Source: Liolophura sinensis (taxonomy: Eukaryota; Mollusca; Polyplacophora; Chitonida; Chitonidae). Taken from it: DNA of 64,000 nucleotides. Under the pieces are notes generated by a model that made no database searches, had not been told where the DNA came from, and saw only the letters and a program-made list of their open reading frames with translations. The position numbers and the translations under genes are program-made. Shown one piece after another: positions 37,076 to 48,544 of the stretch (position 1 is the stretch's first letter; each line of letters starts with the position of its first letter). Where the stretch lies: positions 60,295,118 through 60,359,117 of the forward strand of contig NC_088301.1 of assembly GCF_032854445.1 (NCBI RefSeq), read 5' to 3'.

Positions 37076-37565
37076 TTTTCCTTTCGACTACGGAAACCGT
37101 AGCCTTTGAAGAAGGCTATATCATGTTTATTGTTTGAATGCTGATGTTGCCTCAATTGCAGTCGGAGGCAGAAAAATTTTTGCCTCGCAGCAGCTGTTTT
37201 CTCCTGAACTAATTAATGCAATATGATAATGTACACCTAAGGTTAACGAAAGCTTAAGCACAATATAATTCACCAGTCAGAAATGAACTGGAGAAATTGG
37301 AGGTGTTTGCAGTGGACATGCTAGACGATTCCTATGTCCACATTTAGAAATAGTAAATTGGGAACTTGTGTGTTAAACAGTCGCTTAATTGAATTTTACA
37401 TATTGTTTTGTCGTAAGACATAAATCAGGCAGATGGAAACTGGCCTGGGTACTCTGGAACCATTTAGTGATTCGTTCTGTGAATCAGCACAACAGCTCAG
37501 TGTTAGTCATACACAGAGGCCTAGCCTCGCGCTCAAAAGACCACCAACAGTATCCAGGTTTAAAA
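37076..37565. other. No gene recognised
   Basis: Short open frames at 37389-37630 have no recognisable motif. Confidence 0.45.
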
Positions 37566-37811
37566 AGGTAATAAATCTATACTTCGAAACAGACATTCGT
37601 ATACCAGCTGTCAACCAAGATGGACCTTGAGGTCAATAATCACAAAGCCATTTCCCAATACAAACCACCAAAGAACTAAGAAAGTACGTAAAGTACGAAG
37701 TTAGAACAGAATCATGCAAAGAGGCACAGTTCTATATGGCGTTTGAAAGATGCGAATCAGCGAAATCAGTATTCAAACCGAGTACCGTACGGGTATATAC
37801 CTTGTCGATAA

Positions 37812-37874
<63 letters not shown>

Positions 37875-37965
37875 AGTTGCACTTTGAACGCAGCTATTCA
37901 AATATCCGACGTGGTGATTCAACACAATGAATATACCGGCCTAGAAGCGAATCATAAAGCATTGT
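37566..37965 (-). repeat. Unit U interrupted by a TA microsatellite
   Basis: U is recognised by 'cgaaacagacattcgtatac', 'accagctgtcaaccaagatg', 'cagttgcactttgaacgcag' and 'tgaatatac'. The segment that reads 'aaaatatgtatctcag' in other U copies is replaced by the long TA run at 37815-37871. Confidence 0.75.
37815..37871. repeat. (TA)n microsatellite
   Basis: Pure TA run of about 57 bp inside a U unit, at a site that is only short and AT-rich in other copies. It has expanded after the copy inserted. Confidence 0.97.
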
Positions 37966-39964
37966 GATATTAATTCGTAGCTCCACCACAATTTAGCAAA
38001 CTAATTTATAACCAATTTTAGTGTCATTTATCCCTTCACAATTATCATCTTGCTTTCAGGTATCGCGGGTTTATCACAACTAAACACTCTCAGTACTAAT
38101 TTTTCTTCCTAGTATTCAAATATATCACCGTCCTGTCTGGACAAAAATATATTACAACGAGTTGTTCTCATTAGTCACGGGCCATACATGTCACCAGCAA
38201 TTTTCTAGAGAAGTGTAAAATCCTTGAACGGTATCGGGGTCGAAACGATGAGACAGAATGCAATTTGCAGTTCAATGAAATCGCCAATTTCTCACGACAC
38301 GTTGACTTTGATTCTACAGAAATGTATTGTGCGATATGAATTGCATTGCCATTTGCCTGAGGAAACCCGACGCGATATTGAATTCTGTAGTAGATCGAAT
38401 AGAGGCTACCCAAGATATGAAGATTCTCTGGGATGTGGGCAATCACAACCAGTTTTTGTTGGTGAAGCATTTTCCAAATCATAAAAAGTAAATGTACCCA
38501 AGGCAACAAAAGTACATTACGAGTTATTGTGTAATAATGGCAATTGTCTGTCACCTGTGGCAAGCAAGAAGTGTCAGGGGTGGTCCGTGATTGTCAAAGC
38601 TGAGTGGTAATCATCATTCTCAATTTTATTGACCATGTTAATCAGAAAAAAACAATTATAGTGCTGCTTTTATACATTTTACCAGCACTCAGTATGGAAT
38701 ATGTTTGTCGTCAGACTATCGTGTGATTGTATCCGGCCATTCGTGTAGCTTTTAACAATATATCGTGAGGCAGATATTACAGTCTTTCTCCCGAAGCGTT
38801 TGAGACCTCCTGCCTGGTTACAATATTAAAGTCATAAGCTACTGTGACAAATAAAGACGATTGAAATAATCGTGTGAATAAATGTGTGAAAATGAATTAT
38901 ATTGTTGACTTAAGACGAACGACAAACTGAAATATGATAATTGCAATGAAACAGCGGTTTAAGCTGTCTCTAATATCCTTCAGTTGCAAGAAGATTGTAT
39001 CAAAATGTAGCACTTTTTAAAACATGGGAATTGTCGTTTAATGAGATATTTCTTATCATTCTAGACATAAATGTTATAGTAAACCAAGTCAATGAAGAAT
39101 AAGTGGCAAAGAAAACGTGTGAGTAATGTTCCTATAAAGTAAATATCAAATAATGTATGAAATATTTTGAGGGTAACATTCAATCATACTAAACCATCAT
39201 AGGCCCGTACCACTTTTGTGGAAAAATTCTAATAAAATAATACAAGCAAATTAGAACCAGAAGCGCTTCTCGAATTAATGTCATTATATTGGTACTGATT
39301 GGTGATTAAATCCAGATTGTTGAAGAGCATATAAGTTCCCGAAGATTTCTCAGTCAGCAGATTAAGAGTCATCTATGAAATAAAATGATGTACTCTTCGA
39401 GACATAAGAGTCTCAAATACACATTCGCCTTTGATATGTTTATTTCAATTGTCTGGGGAAAGTATACAATCAACCCGAGAGGATGGATTAGATACATGTA
39501 TAAGTCTGGATAGAAGCTTTGAGTCAAAGTAGCGAATTTAACGGTCAAAATATTGCTGATATTAGTTTGTCACTTGGAGATGTTAACGTTGTTTCGTTTG
39601 AATGAGAATTGGAATCCCACCATAAATGTATAAACGTATATGCAAATTCCCAATCTCTGCCTTGTGGATAAAACTTTAGCAATGTAATTCCACCGAATAC
39701 CTAATTTACGCCAATGTGTAACACACACAACCGTGTTAAATATATACGTAAGGTGAATTATATGATGTTACATATTTTAGTGATAAAGCGACAAAGACCA
39801 TGAAAATACTTAGTATTACGCACTTTGGCGTTCTCAAAGTTTAGTCAAACCTATTTTGTAATACTGACAAAGAAGACTTTGACCAAAAATTGAGAAAGTC
39901 AACATGCGTATATTAAGTCTTTTCTGCCAAGGCTAACGATCTTTTCTTTTCTTGTTTATTACAG
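37966..39964. other. Upstream intron sequence of the receptor gene, no exon found
   Basis: Because the coding exon starts at a splice acceptor, at least the last part of this stretch should be intron. No open frame encodes a TM1-like segment followed by a splice donor, and the overlapping frames at 38171-38563 resemble nothing known. The final 27 bases before the exon are a strong polypyrimidine tract ending in tttattacag at 39964. Confidence 0.6.
39940..39964 (+). other. Splice acceptor of receptor coding exon
   Basis: 'tcttttcttttcttgttt' followed by attacag places the AG at 39963-39964. The next codons GTC AGT AAC ATG give V-S-N-M in phase 0. That corresponds to the conserved (T)V-x-N start of TM2 in amine receptors, so the exon begins at 39965 and the ATG at 39974 is internal. 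Confidence 0.85.
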
Positions 39965-41554
39965 GTCAGTAACATGTTCATCGTCAGCCTGGCAATAGCC
40001 GACCTCGTGGTGGGTTTAATAGTTATGCCAATCAGCGCCATCTACATTTTTACTGAGGACTGGCTGTTCGGAGTTGCAGTGTGCCAGATATGGATTGCAG
40101 TGGATTATACAGCCAGCACAGCTTCCATTTTCAACCTCTTTATCTTGAGTCTCGACAGGTACTGGTCGGTTACCTCCCCTTTGCGATATATCAGACGGCG
40201 GACAAAAAAGAGAGCGTTGATTATGATTTCAATAGTGTGGTTTGCTTCTTCCTTGTGGCTTATACCTATCGTCGGCTGGCATCAGTTCGCCCATGGGGGA
40301 AAGCGGACTGTACCTGGCAATGTCTGTGATACTGAATACGCTAAAAATACTGTATTTAAGATTGTCACGGCATTTTTTAATTTTTACCTACCACTAGCCG
40401 TTATGTATACCCTTTATGGCAAAATATTTCACGAAATTAGGAAACGGTCAGAGTTTGAATTGGGGCAACGAAATGTTGGCGGCATGGCCGCAAATAGCAC
40501 GACAGTGAATACGCATGTAGCACCTATGGAAGACAGTGACCAGAAGAACGACACCTTTGGAGACGACACCACTCCTCCATCATTATGTGCAGAAGAAGGA
40601 ACAAATGACAATTCTTTAAAAAAGTCAGATTATAATGTCGACATTCAGGAAGGAGAATTACGAAAATCTAAGTCTGGAAAATCAGGATATACTGCAATTC
40701 CTCTAATTGCTACAAAGCAGAAAGCCAAAACAAAAGATAAATCGAAAAAGGGAGATAACCAGTATCAAGTGGAATATGTGTACGATGAAAATGTTGTTGA
40801 TCCACAAACGGAAAAAGTGGAGCGATTTTTCTACGAAGATCACGTTCCTTTAACGCCACATTTTGCTAACGTTATGTTTAATCCTGCTGCGTTAGCGGAA
40901 ACATCCCTTTCTGCTCCGGCGCCTTCTCCAAGCAGTGCGTGTAGTGGAAATAATGGTTGTAGGAAAGAAGAGAGACATAAAACAGCGAAAAGTCTGAGTG
41001 GAACGACAAACACACAAAAGACGCATTCAAGACCTAAAGAGACTAAGAAGAAGAGAGATCACAGAGAGCACGAAGCGTTGCTTAAGCCCGGTGGAACGGT
41101 CACTGCTAATGCTGCTCTCCAGCGGAGACCTCTACGCAGGCAAGAGAGCGATTTTAATCTCCTGAGGGATCAAAAGAATCGGAGACTGACCACTACGGTT
41201 TTTAACTTCAAAGAAAGAGTGCGAATCGTAAAGCAAACCTCTTCTCTGTCCAAGGAAATTAAGGCAGCCCGTCAGCTTGGTGTGATCATGGGCGCATTCA
41301 CCCTCTGTTTCCTGCCCTATTTTATTCTCTTCCTTGTTGTGGCATTCTGCGATGGATGCGTGGAGCCGGACCTGCTTACTGCAATGACGTGGATTGGATA
41401 TATGAACTCTACTTTGAACCCTTTCCTATACCCCTTATGCAACGCCAATTTTAGGCGTAAATTTAGAAAAATGCTACAATTTGGCGCTCCTCTTCGAAAA
41501 CGATTTGAACCGTTCGATAGAAATAGTTTTACAACAGCAAACAAGTACGACTGA
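39965..41554 (+). CDS. HRH1-like: Histamine H1-like GPCR, last coding exon (TM2 to C terminus)
   Basis: Class A amine receptor of the plasma membrane, expected to couple to Gq if it behaves like vertebrate H1 (family knowledge). Residues are counted from the internal Met at 39974 (526 aa to the stop). TM2 has SLAIADLVVG with D10. C37 and C118 form the likely TM3-ECL2 disulphide. TM3 has D44 in VDYTASTAS, the amine-anchoring Asp, and DRY is at 61-63. TM5 has FKIVTAFFNFYLP, with K129, T132 and N136 at the places of H1 Lys191, Thr194 and Asn198. A very long, Lys/Ser-rich third intracellular loop spans about 158-428. TM6 has FTLCFLPYF, with F446 where most relatives have Trp. TM7 has WIGYMNSTLNPFLYPLCN, with NPxxY at 482-486. 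The C-terminal tail is short (about 38 aa). TM1 and the N terminus lie on an upstream exon that was not located. A muscarinic receptor is less likely because TM5 and TM6 fit H1 better. Confidence 0.96.
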   Translation, partial: VSNMFIVSLAIADLVVGLIVMPISAIYIFTEDWLFGVAVCQIWIAVDYTASTASIFNLFILSLDRYWSVTSPLRYIRRRTKKRALIMISIVWFASSLWLIPIVGWHQFAHGGKRTVPGNVCDTEYAKNTVFKIVTAFFNFYLPLAVMYTLYGKIFHEIRKRSEFELGQRNVGGMAANSTTVNTHVAPMEDSDQKNDTFGDDTTPPSLCAEEGTNDNSLKKSDYNVDIQEGELRKSKSGKSGYTAIPLIATKQKAKTKDKSKKGDNQYQVEYVYDENVVDPQTEKVERFFYEDHVPLTPHFANVMFNPAALAETSLSAPAPSPSSACSGNNGCRKEERHKTAKSLSGTTNTQKTHSRPKETKKKRDHREHEALLKPGGTVTANAALQRRPLRRQESDFNLLRDQKNRRLTTTVFNFKERVRIVKQTSSLSKEIKAARQLGVIMGAFTLCFLPYFILFLVVAFCDGCVEPDLLTAMTWIGYMNSTLNPFLYPLCNANFRRKFRKMLQFGAPLRKRFEPFDRNSFTTANKYD

Positions 41555-42984
41555 TCCTTCCATTACTCATTATTTGTAGTACGTTCGTCATTCGTATGGC
41601 TGGGGTTTGCTTTTGACCTTTGAACTGTATTACCTGTTACGCACATGGAGCAACACTAATTATTTTGGTGTGTGTATTTTTTTCTATTACCAGGGAGAAA
41701 ATTGAATTATCACAGAATCCCTTTCGATAAAGCAATAATGCGGTCAAAAGAAATCGTGCAGTGCTGGTGCATGGCACCATTAGTATGAATTGAAACTGGT
41801 ATACAAAGATGGTTACATCACGCCCACACGATGCAATCTATAACAGACGACCAACATATTGCATTTCAAAAAATCAGCAGTAAAATCCAATTTTCGGCGG
41901 AATGATCTGTTTAATACCTCAAGGTCACATGGAGTGTGTTCTTTTTAATATCCCTTGCCACACAATATTCTGTATCCATAAAATACAAACATTCCTCATC
42001 AACGTCAGAGAATACAAGTATTTCCGGGTCATGATCAAAGGTACACCTAATTCCATTTAAAACTGGTCAGAAAGCATGTAGTCCTGTTGGATATAGAAGA
42101 CCCATTTACTGGAAATTGAGTATTGTGTTGAGTGTGTGTTCTTTGAAGTCAGTGCATACGAGAATGAACCTAATATTTCTAAACCTAAATGATTGCCAAC
42201 CCCAGTCTTTTGGCATGCTAGTTTTTCATACACTGAAATTTCAGGAATAGAAAGATTTTTTACTCTTCAAAAAAGACCTGTAATACTGTATCGAGGAGAT
42301 AAAAGAAAACAATCAGTTATGTTTTTGAGGCATTATTATGAATTGTTTTTGTCAAACTATTCACTACATCACTGTCTTTTCATCACAATTAGGGTTATTT
42401 TCTGCCAGTGAAAAAAGTAATGATGTGTTCAATATTGTCCTTAGTTGTCCATATCATGTTACTTACTATGGGGTTGGTTTTTAACCTTCAGCTCATGTTT
42501 AAGGTATTAAGCACTAAAGAGCTGTAAGCGGTCCGACTACTCACCAAAACACGTGGAGATGTGTGTGAGCGTCAGTTTTAATTGAAGGAAATTCTTATCT
42601 GCTATTAATAATGTAAATGTATTTGTTCAGTTCAGAACATAATGAGAAACTGAAAGGTCCATTTTTAAAGATTGGTACGTTCACAAATTAAAAATTAACC
42701 TAAAGAAAAAACGCTGATATCAGAATAAATGTAGTTTTTTTACTCTACACAACTTGTGTTTCAAGTTGTTGTTTGCCAGTGGAAATCTTTTTTCTGCCTA
42801 TATCGAAAATATCCGTGCATTTTATAAGGACAATGCTTACGATGTCGCAAGCACGAATTTTGTGAACAAATGCTATCAAATTCTAAACGTGTTAGAAACG
42901 GGAGTGTCAGTGGTTTATCCTTGATGAACCTGAGGTATCTAATGCTCCAGTCAAATCAAAAGGGTTGGATCCAAATTCTAAACT
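41555..42984. other. 3' flank of the receptor gene
   Basis: Presumably begins with the 3' untranslated region. The first clear AATAAA seen is at 42724-42729, about 1.17 kb after the stop; whether it is used is unknown. No other gene is seen. Confidence 0.45.
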
Positions 42985-43660
42985 GCCCTCAACCAAAATG
43001 GGCGTTCTGGGTTAATACTTGAAAGACCAATTTCCAAAACAGCGTTAAAACAAAGAACTAAGAAAGTATATATCGTCATAAATTAGGATACATTCATGCA
43101 AAGAGAAGCAGTGAACAGTTTTCAATCATGATGGAAAGATTCAATTAGTGTCATAAATTATTGTCGGATGGCCTGCTATCCCATAATATAAGTTGTCAAT
43201 AATCGAATAATCTATCTCAGTTGCGCTTTGAATGCAGCTGTTCATTGATCCAAATGCATACATCACGCCATATAGCACTTATGTACTTCTGTCAACAATA
43301 TAAATATACAGCCCCTACCCCTGGATTTATTATTACAATTATGAATCTATACGTCGAAACAGACATTCATATACTAGCTGTCAACCAATAAGGGCGTTTC
43401 AGGTCAATAATCGCAAGGTCAAAAGGACGTATAAGACAAACCGCCAAAGAACTAAGAAAGTATACAAAGTTCGAAAATAGGACGCATTCATGCAAACAGA
43501 AGCAGAGAAGCATGGTACCAGAGATCCTGGACGCTTAGCCCATATATACTTACAACACAACTGTACTCATTGTAAATTTTAAGTCCATGCATTTCACAAA
43601 ATATCCTTGGCACCCTGGCTTTATATATTTAATAACTTTTTATGTTGAATGAAAAGTTTT
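42985..43660 (-). repeat. Two tandem U units
   Basis: A first U copy (about 42985-43330) ends near 'cagcccctacccctgg'. A second begins at about 43352 with 'tacgtcgaaacagacattca'. The second has an internal deletion joining 'aaacagaagcagagaagcat' to 'ccagagatcctggacgc'. Both are in the same orientation. Either one inserted into or beside the other, or they arose by unequal exchange. Confidence 0.7.
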
Positions 43661-45649
43661 AAGTTGGCTTACCTGGAACACGGAGAAATTGTTTATGATC
43701 AGTAGCAGCCTTAATCCCGAGCTTGAATGTACTTTGGCAATCAGTTCCCGGGTAAAAAAAAAAGACTGACAACAAACGTAAAATGAGCTTTTCGAAATTT
43801 CCATGTGATCCAACACTCAGGCAAGCGTGAATGGACAAATATAATTCCAATTCCGTTGGCATCATGATCTCTAGACACTTTCCACAACGCCACGTACTAT
43901 GGTTATATAATACCAGAAAACTGAACTAAAAACTGGATTAAGTACAAAGACAGATGGTCAATGTATACACTGAGAAGAGGTCCACGTCGAATTTGCATGA
44001 TATACGATTATGTAGATCCAGTCTTTTCGAAATGTTGGCTAACAACAGTTGTTATCGTATATAAATATGGGTTTAGAAACCCTATGAGAAGGGAATGATA
44101 TTTATTTTGAAGAGGCCAGAGGCAGAAGTCTCTATTTGCTTCTGTATAGTTAGAATCCATCACGAAAACGATCACATAATTTGCCAGGTTATATAGCCTA
44201 GCCATTTTGGGCTGGTCTGCTGTGACGTCACCTCTTAATCGTTACGGGCGACCTGCTCGATATCAGTTAGCGCAGTATATTCATTGAGTTCTGCGGATTT
44301 AAAGTCACTATTGCCTTTCTCCGAAGCCATTCCGGTAATACGTATAAAGAAGTTTCCAAAAACAACAATTGCAGCACTTGCCCAGCGTCAGCGAAAAGAG
44401 CCTTAGCAACTAGATGAGAAATAATTCCCCAGAGCGGATTACAATCCATCAAACATATTAAATCAGTAGTTCGAATGACTGTATGTTTCTGGGTTTATTT
44501 TGTTTCTTATTTAGTGCATAACATGAGAGAAAAGGGTTACACCAAACGAACAAATATTTTTGCAGAGCTATAGTACATAAGTTTCTAAATACAGATATTA
44601 TGCATGAGTTATGACCTGCATATACTTCGAGTTAACGCTCAATGCAGCTAAAATATACATGTCGTGTCTACGTCAATTTGAGCAGATTATCCATGTTATG
44701 AGCGCCACGTATAGTAAAATTATATTAGGGACAAGCACCTACATGTGTTTATCAGTCCACTTTCTTAATAAATGTCCTACAAAGGCCACATCATATAATC
44801 ATCATATTCTTACTAAGACAAAACTTTTTCAAACACGGGACAAAACACAAACTCGTGTACATGTATATAAAAAAGTAGGCCCATGGTTTGTATTGAAATT
44901 TTAGTTGACCTATTTCGTTCTCTGCGCCAGTTATATAACAACTTCAACCACATGCCGGGGAAGCCTTCACGTCATCACTATGAGGAGGTTGATGATCGTC
45001 CTGAGTGATATTAGACGATTATCCATCTTGATGCAACGGGCCCTTTTCAGAACGTCAAGGATTGCTAGCATTCTGGACGTTCGAGTCGAAGATTTGTGAA
45101 CTTTCAATTTCAATCTGACTCATTTAATACCATTGACTGCGTCAGAGGTGCGAATTCAACAGCCATTTGTTGTCTTTGGACTTCAAAGAATGTTAATGTA
45201 TAGGAAAATACGATCATATTCATGAAGTTTTTCTGAGCTGGTATAGTATCCACGGAGTAAATCACGAATGAATAGTTAAATAGGACACCATGACGACCAT
45301 GCGGTTGGTACAAATGAGTTCTTGTTAGAGCATAAATCTATAAAAGTCACGATAGTGTATGGTCTTGAAGCATATCCACTGAGAACAGAAAATAATTAAC
45401 AGCTATAACATAGCTCATTCTCTATATGTATACTGTGTATGGCATGGTATAGATACCGATCGGAATGGTTTATCAGCTTTCCTGCAATAACACGAGTCAA
45501 ACACTCATTCACTTCACGTTTGTCTTAAGGGTTAGTGGTGCATTCGGATGATACCCCTCAGAGGTAGGACAGGTAGTAATTGAAACATCTGCTTAACTGA
45601 GTGCCAGTGGCTAGGTTAACACATCTTCTCATTAGATGGTAAATATAAG
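43661..45649. other. No gene recognised
   Basis: Several open frames of 60-97 codons, none with a recognisable motif. A TGACGTCA palindrome at 44223 is within chance expectation. Confidence 0.45.
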
Positions 45650-46050
45650 CATCATGTCCGACATTCGTATACCACTCGTAGTCCGTAAAGCGCGTTCCAA
45701 GTCGATAATCACAAGATCCATTTCCAAAACAATGTTAAATAATAGCTCCCAAAGGCAAAGTTTTGTAAGAAATTATACAAATAGAAAATAAAGCAGGTAA
45801 CACAAAGAGAGAAGCGGCCATCAGTTTTCAATGATGCCGGGCAGACAGTTCATATTCCAGGCATGAATTCCATTTTAAAGTTCAAATTCGTTGTCCATGA
45901 ATGCGTTACAGGTCAAATAACAATTACACAAGGTATCTGTCGGGTTTTGATTGCAACTGTCCATAAAGGCGTCATGCAGATGTAATAAGCATGGCTGCCT
46001 TTTCGGCCCCTAGCTCCAGGTTAAGCGGTATTAGATACAGTTCGAAAATG
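45650..46050 (-). repeat. Family A unit U, diverged
   Basis: Recognised by 'gacattcgtataccactcg', 'aagtcgataatcacaagatc', 'cagttttcaatgatg', 'gttttgattgcaactgtcc' and 'cccctagctccaggttaagc'. 46051-46647 shows nothing recognisable. Confidence 0.65.
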
Positions 46051-46647
46051 ACGAGCGTTACGGATCTTAAGCGGCACTTCATATAGGCAGCAGTTTAAAC
46101 TACGGAACGCTCTCTGGGTAACAGAAGTACTACGATGTGTCATTTTATTATTACCAATTGCAAGTAGATGGTCTTTCATATAAAACTGGGAAATCCAGTC
46201 GACAGTCTTCATCCCATGTCAACATTCTTAAGACAATGATAACCATTGAGATGATTCTCGATCAGAATTCTTTTAACCCCGCCGGGACACATTTAAGAGA
46301 CATCAGGGAAATATGTGAAACATCTTTTTTGGACATTGATGGACGCCTTGAGCAAACTAAGTGGAATGATTTACATTTTGTGCTATTCCTAAATCATCAT
46401 TACGGTGGATAAGACGAATAAAGTCTCGTGCAATTGATATAAAAGGCACCGTGTTACAAAGGAACTCCACCAACAATAACAAAGATTCAGTGTTTTACGC
46501 TACAATGATCCTGATAGCCAAAATGCAAAGTCTTTCCAAAACATTGTTTAGAGCGTGAGAAGGCAAGAGAAAACTGGTGGCAACTTTTCGAAATTAATTT
46601 CAGTCAGTTACAAGCGTCGATTAAACACTATTCTTTCCGGATAGTTG

Positions 46648-46673
46648 CCCTAAGCCTAACCCTAACCCTAACT
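46648..46673 (+). repeat. Interstitial telomere-like repeat
   Basis: About four CCCTAA units, the first variant (CCCTAAGCCTAACCCTAA then CCCTAAC). This is the complement of the animal telomere repeat TTAGGG. It is very short and lies 170 bp before a minisatellite. Confidence 0.85.
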
Positions 46674-46847
46674 AGTCCAAATTTTCGTCCATACCTAAAT
46701 TCTGTGGAACTTAGTAAAAAGCCTGATATGGTATTCACAAACCAAACCACCCCTTGTGAAAAAAACATTTGCACAACTTTCCATGAAGTTGGGTTAGTTT
46801 GCATTTATAGAAACTGAGCTTAAACGTTCGTCTTGTCGACTGAATAT

Positions 46848-47395
46848 GTACTTTCCAAGACGTTCACAGGTTACCTGGTTCCCAACACGTTCACAAGTCA
46901 CGTGGTTCTCAACACGTTCAAGGGTTACATGGTTTCCAACATGTTCAAATGTTACTTCATTCCCAGCACGTTCACAGGTTACGTGGTTCCCAAGTTACTT
47001 GGTTTCCAACATGTTCACAGGTTACCTTGTTACCAATACGTTCACAGAATACGTAGTTCGCGAGTTCCTTGGTTTCCAACATGTTCTAATGTAACTTGGC
47101 GCCCAACACGTTTATGGGTTACTTGGTTTCCAACATGTTCACAGGTTATTTCTTTCCCAACACCTTCACAGGTTATTTCGTTCCCATCACGTTCACAGCT
47201 TATCTGGTTCCCAAGATGGTCACAGATTAGTTGGCTCCCAACACAATCAAAGGTTACCTCGTTCCGAGCACGTTTACAGGTTACATGGATCCCAACATGT
47301 CCACAGGTTGCTTGGATACCTTCACGATCAAATGTTTTTGATTACTAGCATGTCCACAAATTACTTGGTTACCAACATGATACATTTGAACAGAC
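46848..47395. repeat. 27-bp minisatellite
   Basis: About 20 units of 'acgttcacaggttacctggt' plus 'tcccaac', period mostly 27. The 171-codon open frame at 46833-47348 is a translation of the array (repeated FTGYLVPNT/SQVTWFPT) kept open by the multiple-of-three period. It shows no codon-level sign of being a gene. Confidence 0.95.
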
Positions 47396-48059
47396 ACAAG
47401 TTACCAACTTATATCCTTTCTTTCAGTTGAAGAGCGTAACATTTTTACCTGATAGATGTCCATATTCTACGAGTCCCTGAAAGGAAATGTGTGCTTACCA
47501 CAGAGACATGTGACTCATTTTATCATTTTATTCCGGTTTTGTTGTCATTCCATTGCTGTTTTTTTTTAAACACATAATTCCTTCCATGATGATATATCAA
47601 AACCATTATGAATTCTGCTCATGATCAGTTTCTTTAAAAAATATTTCATTTGCATTCTTCAGTTATCACATTTAAATGATTTCTCTCTGAACAGTACGAC
47701 TATAGTAATTTCTCAACGGGTTCTTTGATATTGTTCCAAGATATCTGCCCGTTCGGAGTGAAGCTTTGCACACACTCCCATTCACGACGCCAGTTGTAAT
47801 GCTGTATGCTGTAGTGAGTAACCTTGTCGCCTATGTGATGTTTGTCATCTCACGGGCTACGAGGTGTTCATACATTTTGTTAAATGCAGACAAAACAGAA
47901 ATTGGTCTATAGTTTTCAATCTTGTTTGGTGTCACCATGTTTATTAACAGGTGTAACTTTGCTATTTTGGATCATCTGGGAATATACCAGTAGTAAATGT
48001 CAAATTGAGAGTGTGAGATACAGGTGGTGAGATACACTGTTACAAGGTTTGAGTCAGTT
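47396..48059. other. No gene recognised
   Basis: Unique-looking AT-rich sequence without credible ORF. Confidence 0.5.
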
Positions 48060-48305
48060 CGACCCCCCTGAAACCTGGTCAGTTTCGACTCCCCAAAATT
48101 GGGTATAGACGTGATGTACCTAATAAAACTTAGATGGATTTCGAGTCAAATTTAAGGCCCATACTACTGGGTTCCCACCAAAGAAATTGGATCTAAATAA
48201 TCAGGGCGGTCCTGACTCAAACAGTTTGGGTCAAATTGACCCAAATTGCCAGCGTTGCCCAACCCAAGTTATTAGGGCCAGACTGCTGCAAACCTCAAAG
48301 GTAGC
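48060..48305 (+). repeat. GACCCAAA-rich dispersed repeat, copy 1
   Basis: Repeats 'gacccaaa', 'gggtcaaattgacccaaatt' and 'gcccaacccaa(g/a)ttattaggg'. It shares 'cctggtcag.ttcgac.cccc', 'gatttcgag.caaattt' and 'tattagggtc' with 50316-50505. The short direct and inverted reiterations could form local hairpins. Confidence 0.7.
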
Positions 48306-48544
48306 GCATTAATATAAACAGTTTCACACAGTTAATGCTCTGTTATATACAATAACTCAATAAATTTGAAGAACATATAAGAACATATAATCTGAAGAAC
48401 AAGCGTTTAACAAATAAAATTGCAGAACTTTTTCAAAATTCTAAGCTGCAGAGCATATAAAAGATATTCTAACACTGTAGGGTAGATTGTTGGGTAAATG
48501 TCTTACATACAACTACAAAGACTTGCGAATTTATGCTTTGAAAC

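Noticed and set aside
38171-38563. 130-codon minus-strand and 86-codon plus-strand frames as the missing receptor exon
   Set aside because: Neither encodes a TM1-like GNxxV segment ending at a splice donor, and one is on the wrong strand.
44223-44230. TGACGTCA palindrome as a cAMP response element
   Set aside because: One 8-mer is expected by chance in a window of this size and no gene start is nearby.
46833-47348. 171-codon open frame as a repeat-protein gene
   Set aside because: It is the translation of a 27-bp minisatellite whose period keeps frames open. A second frame of the same strand is also open, and there is no start context or domain.
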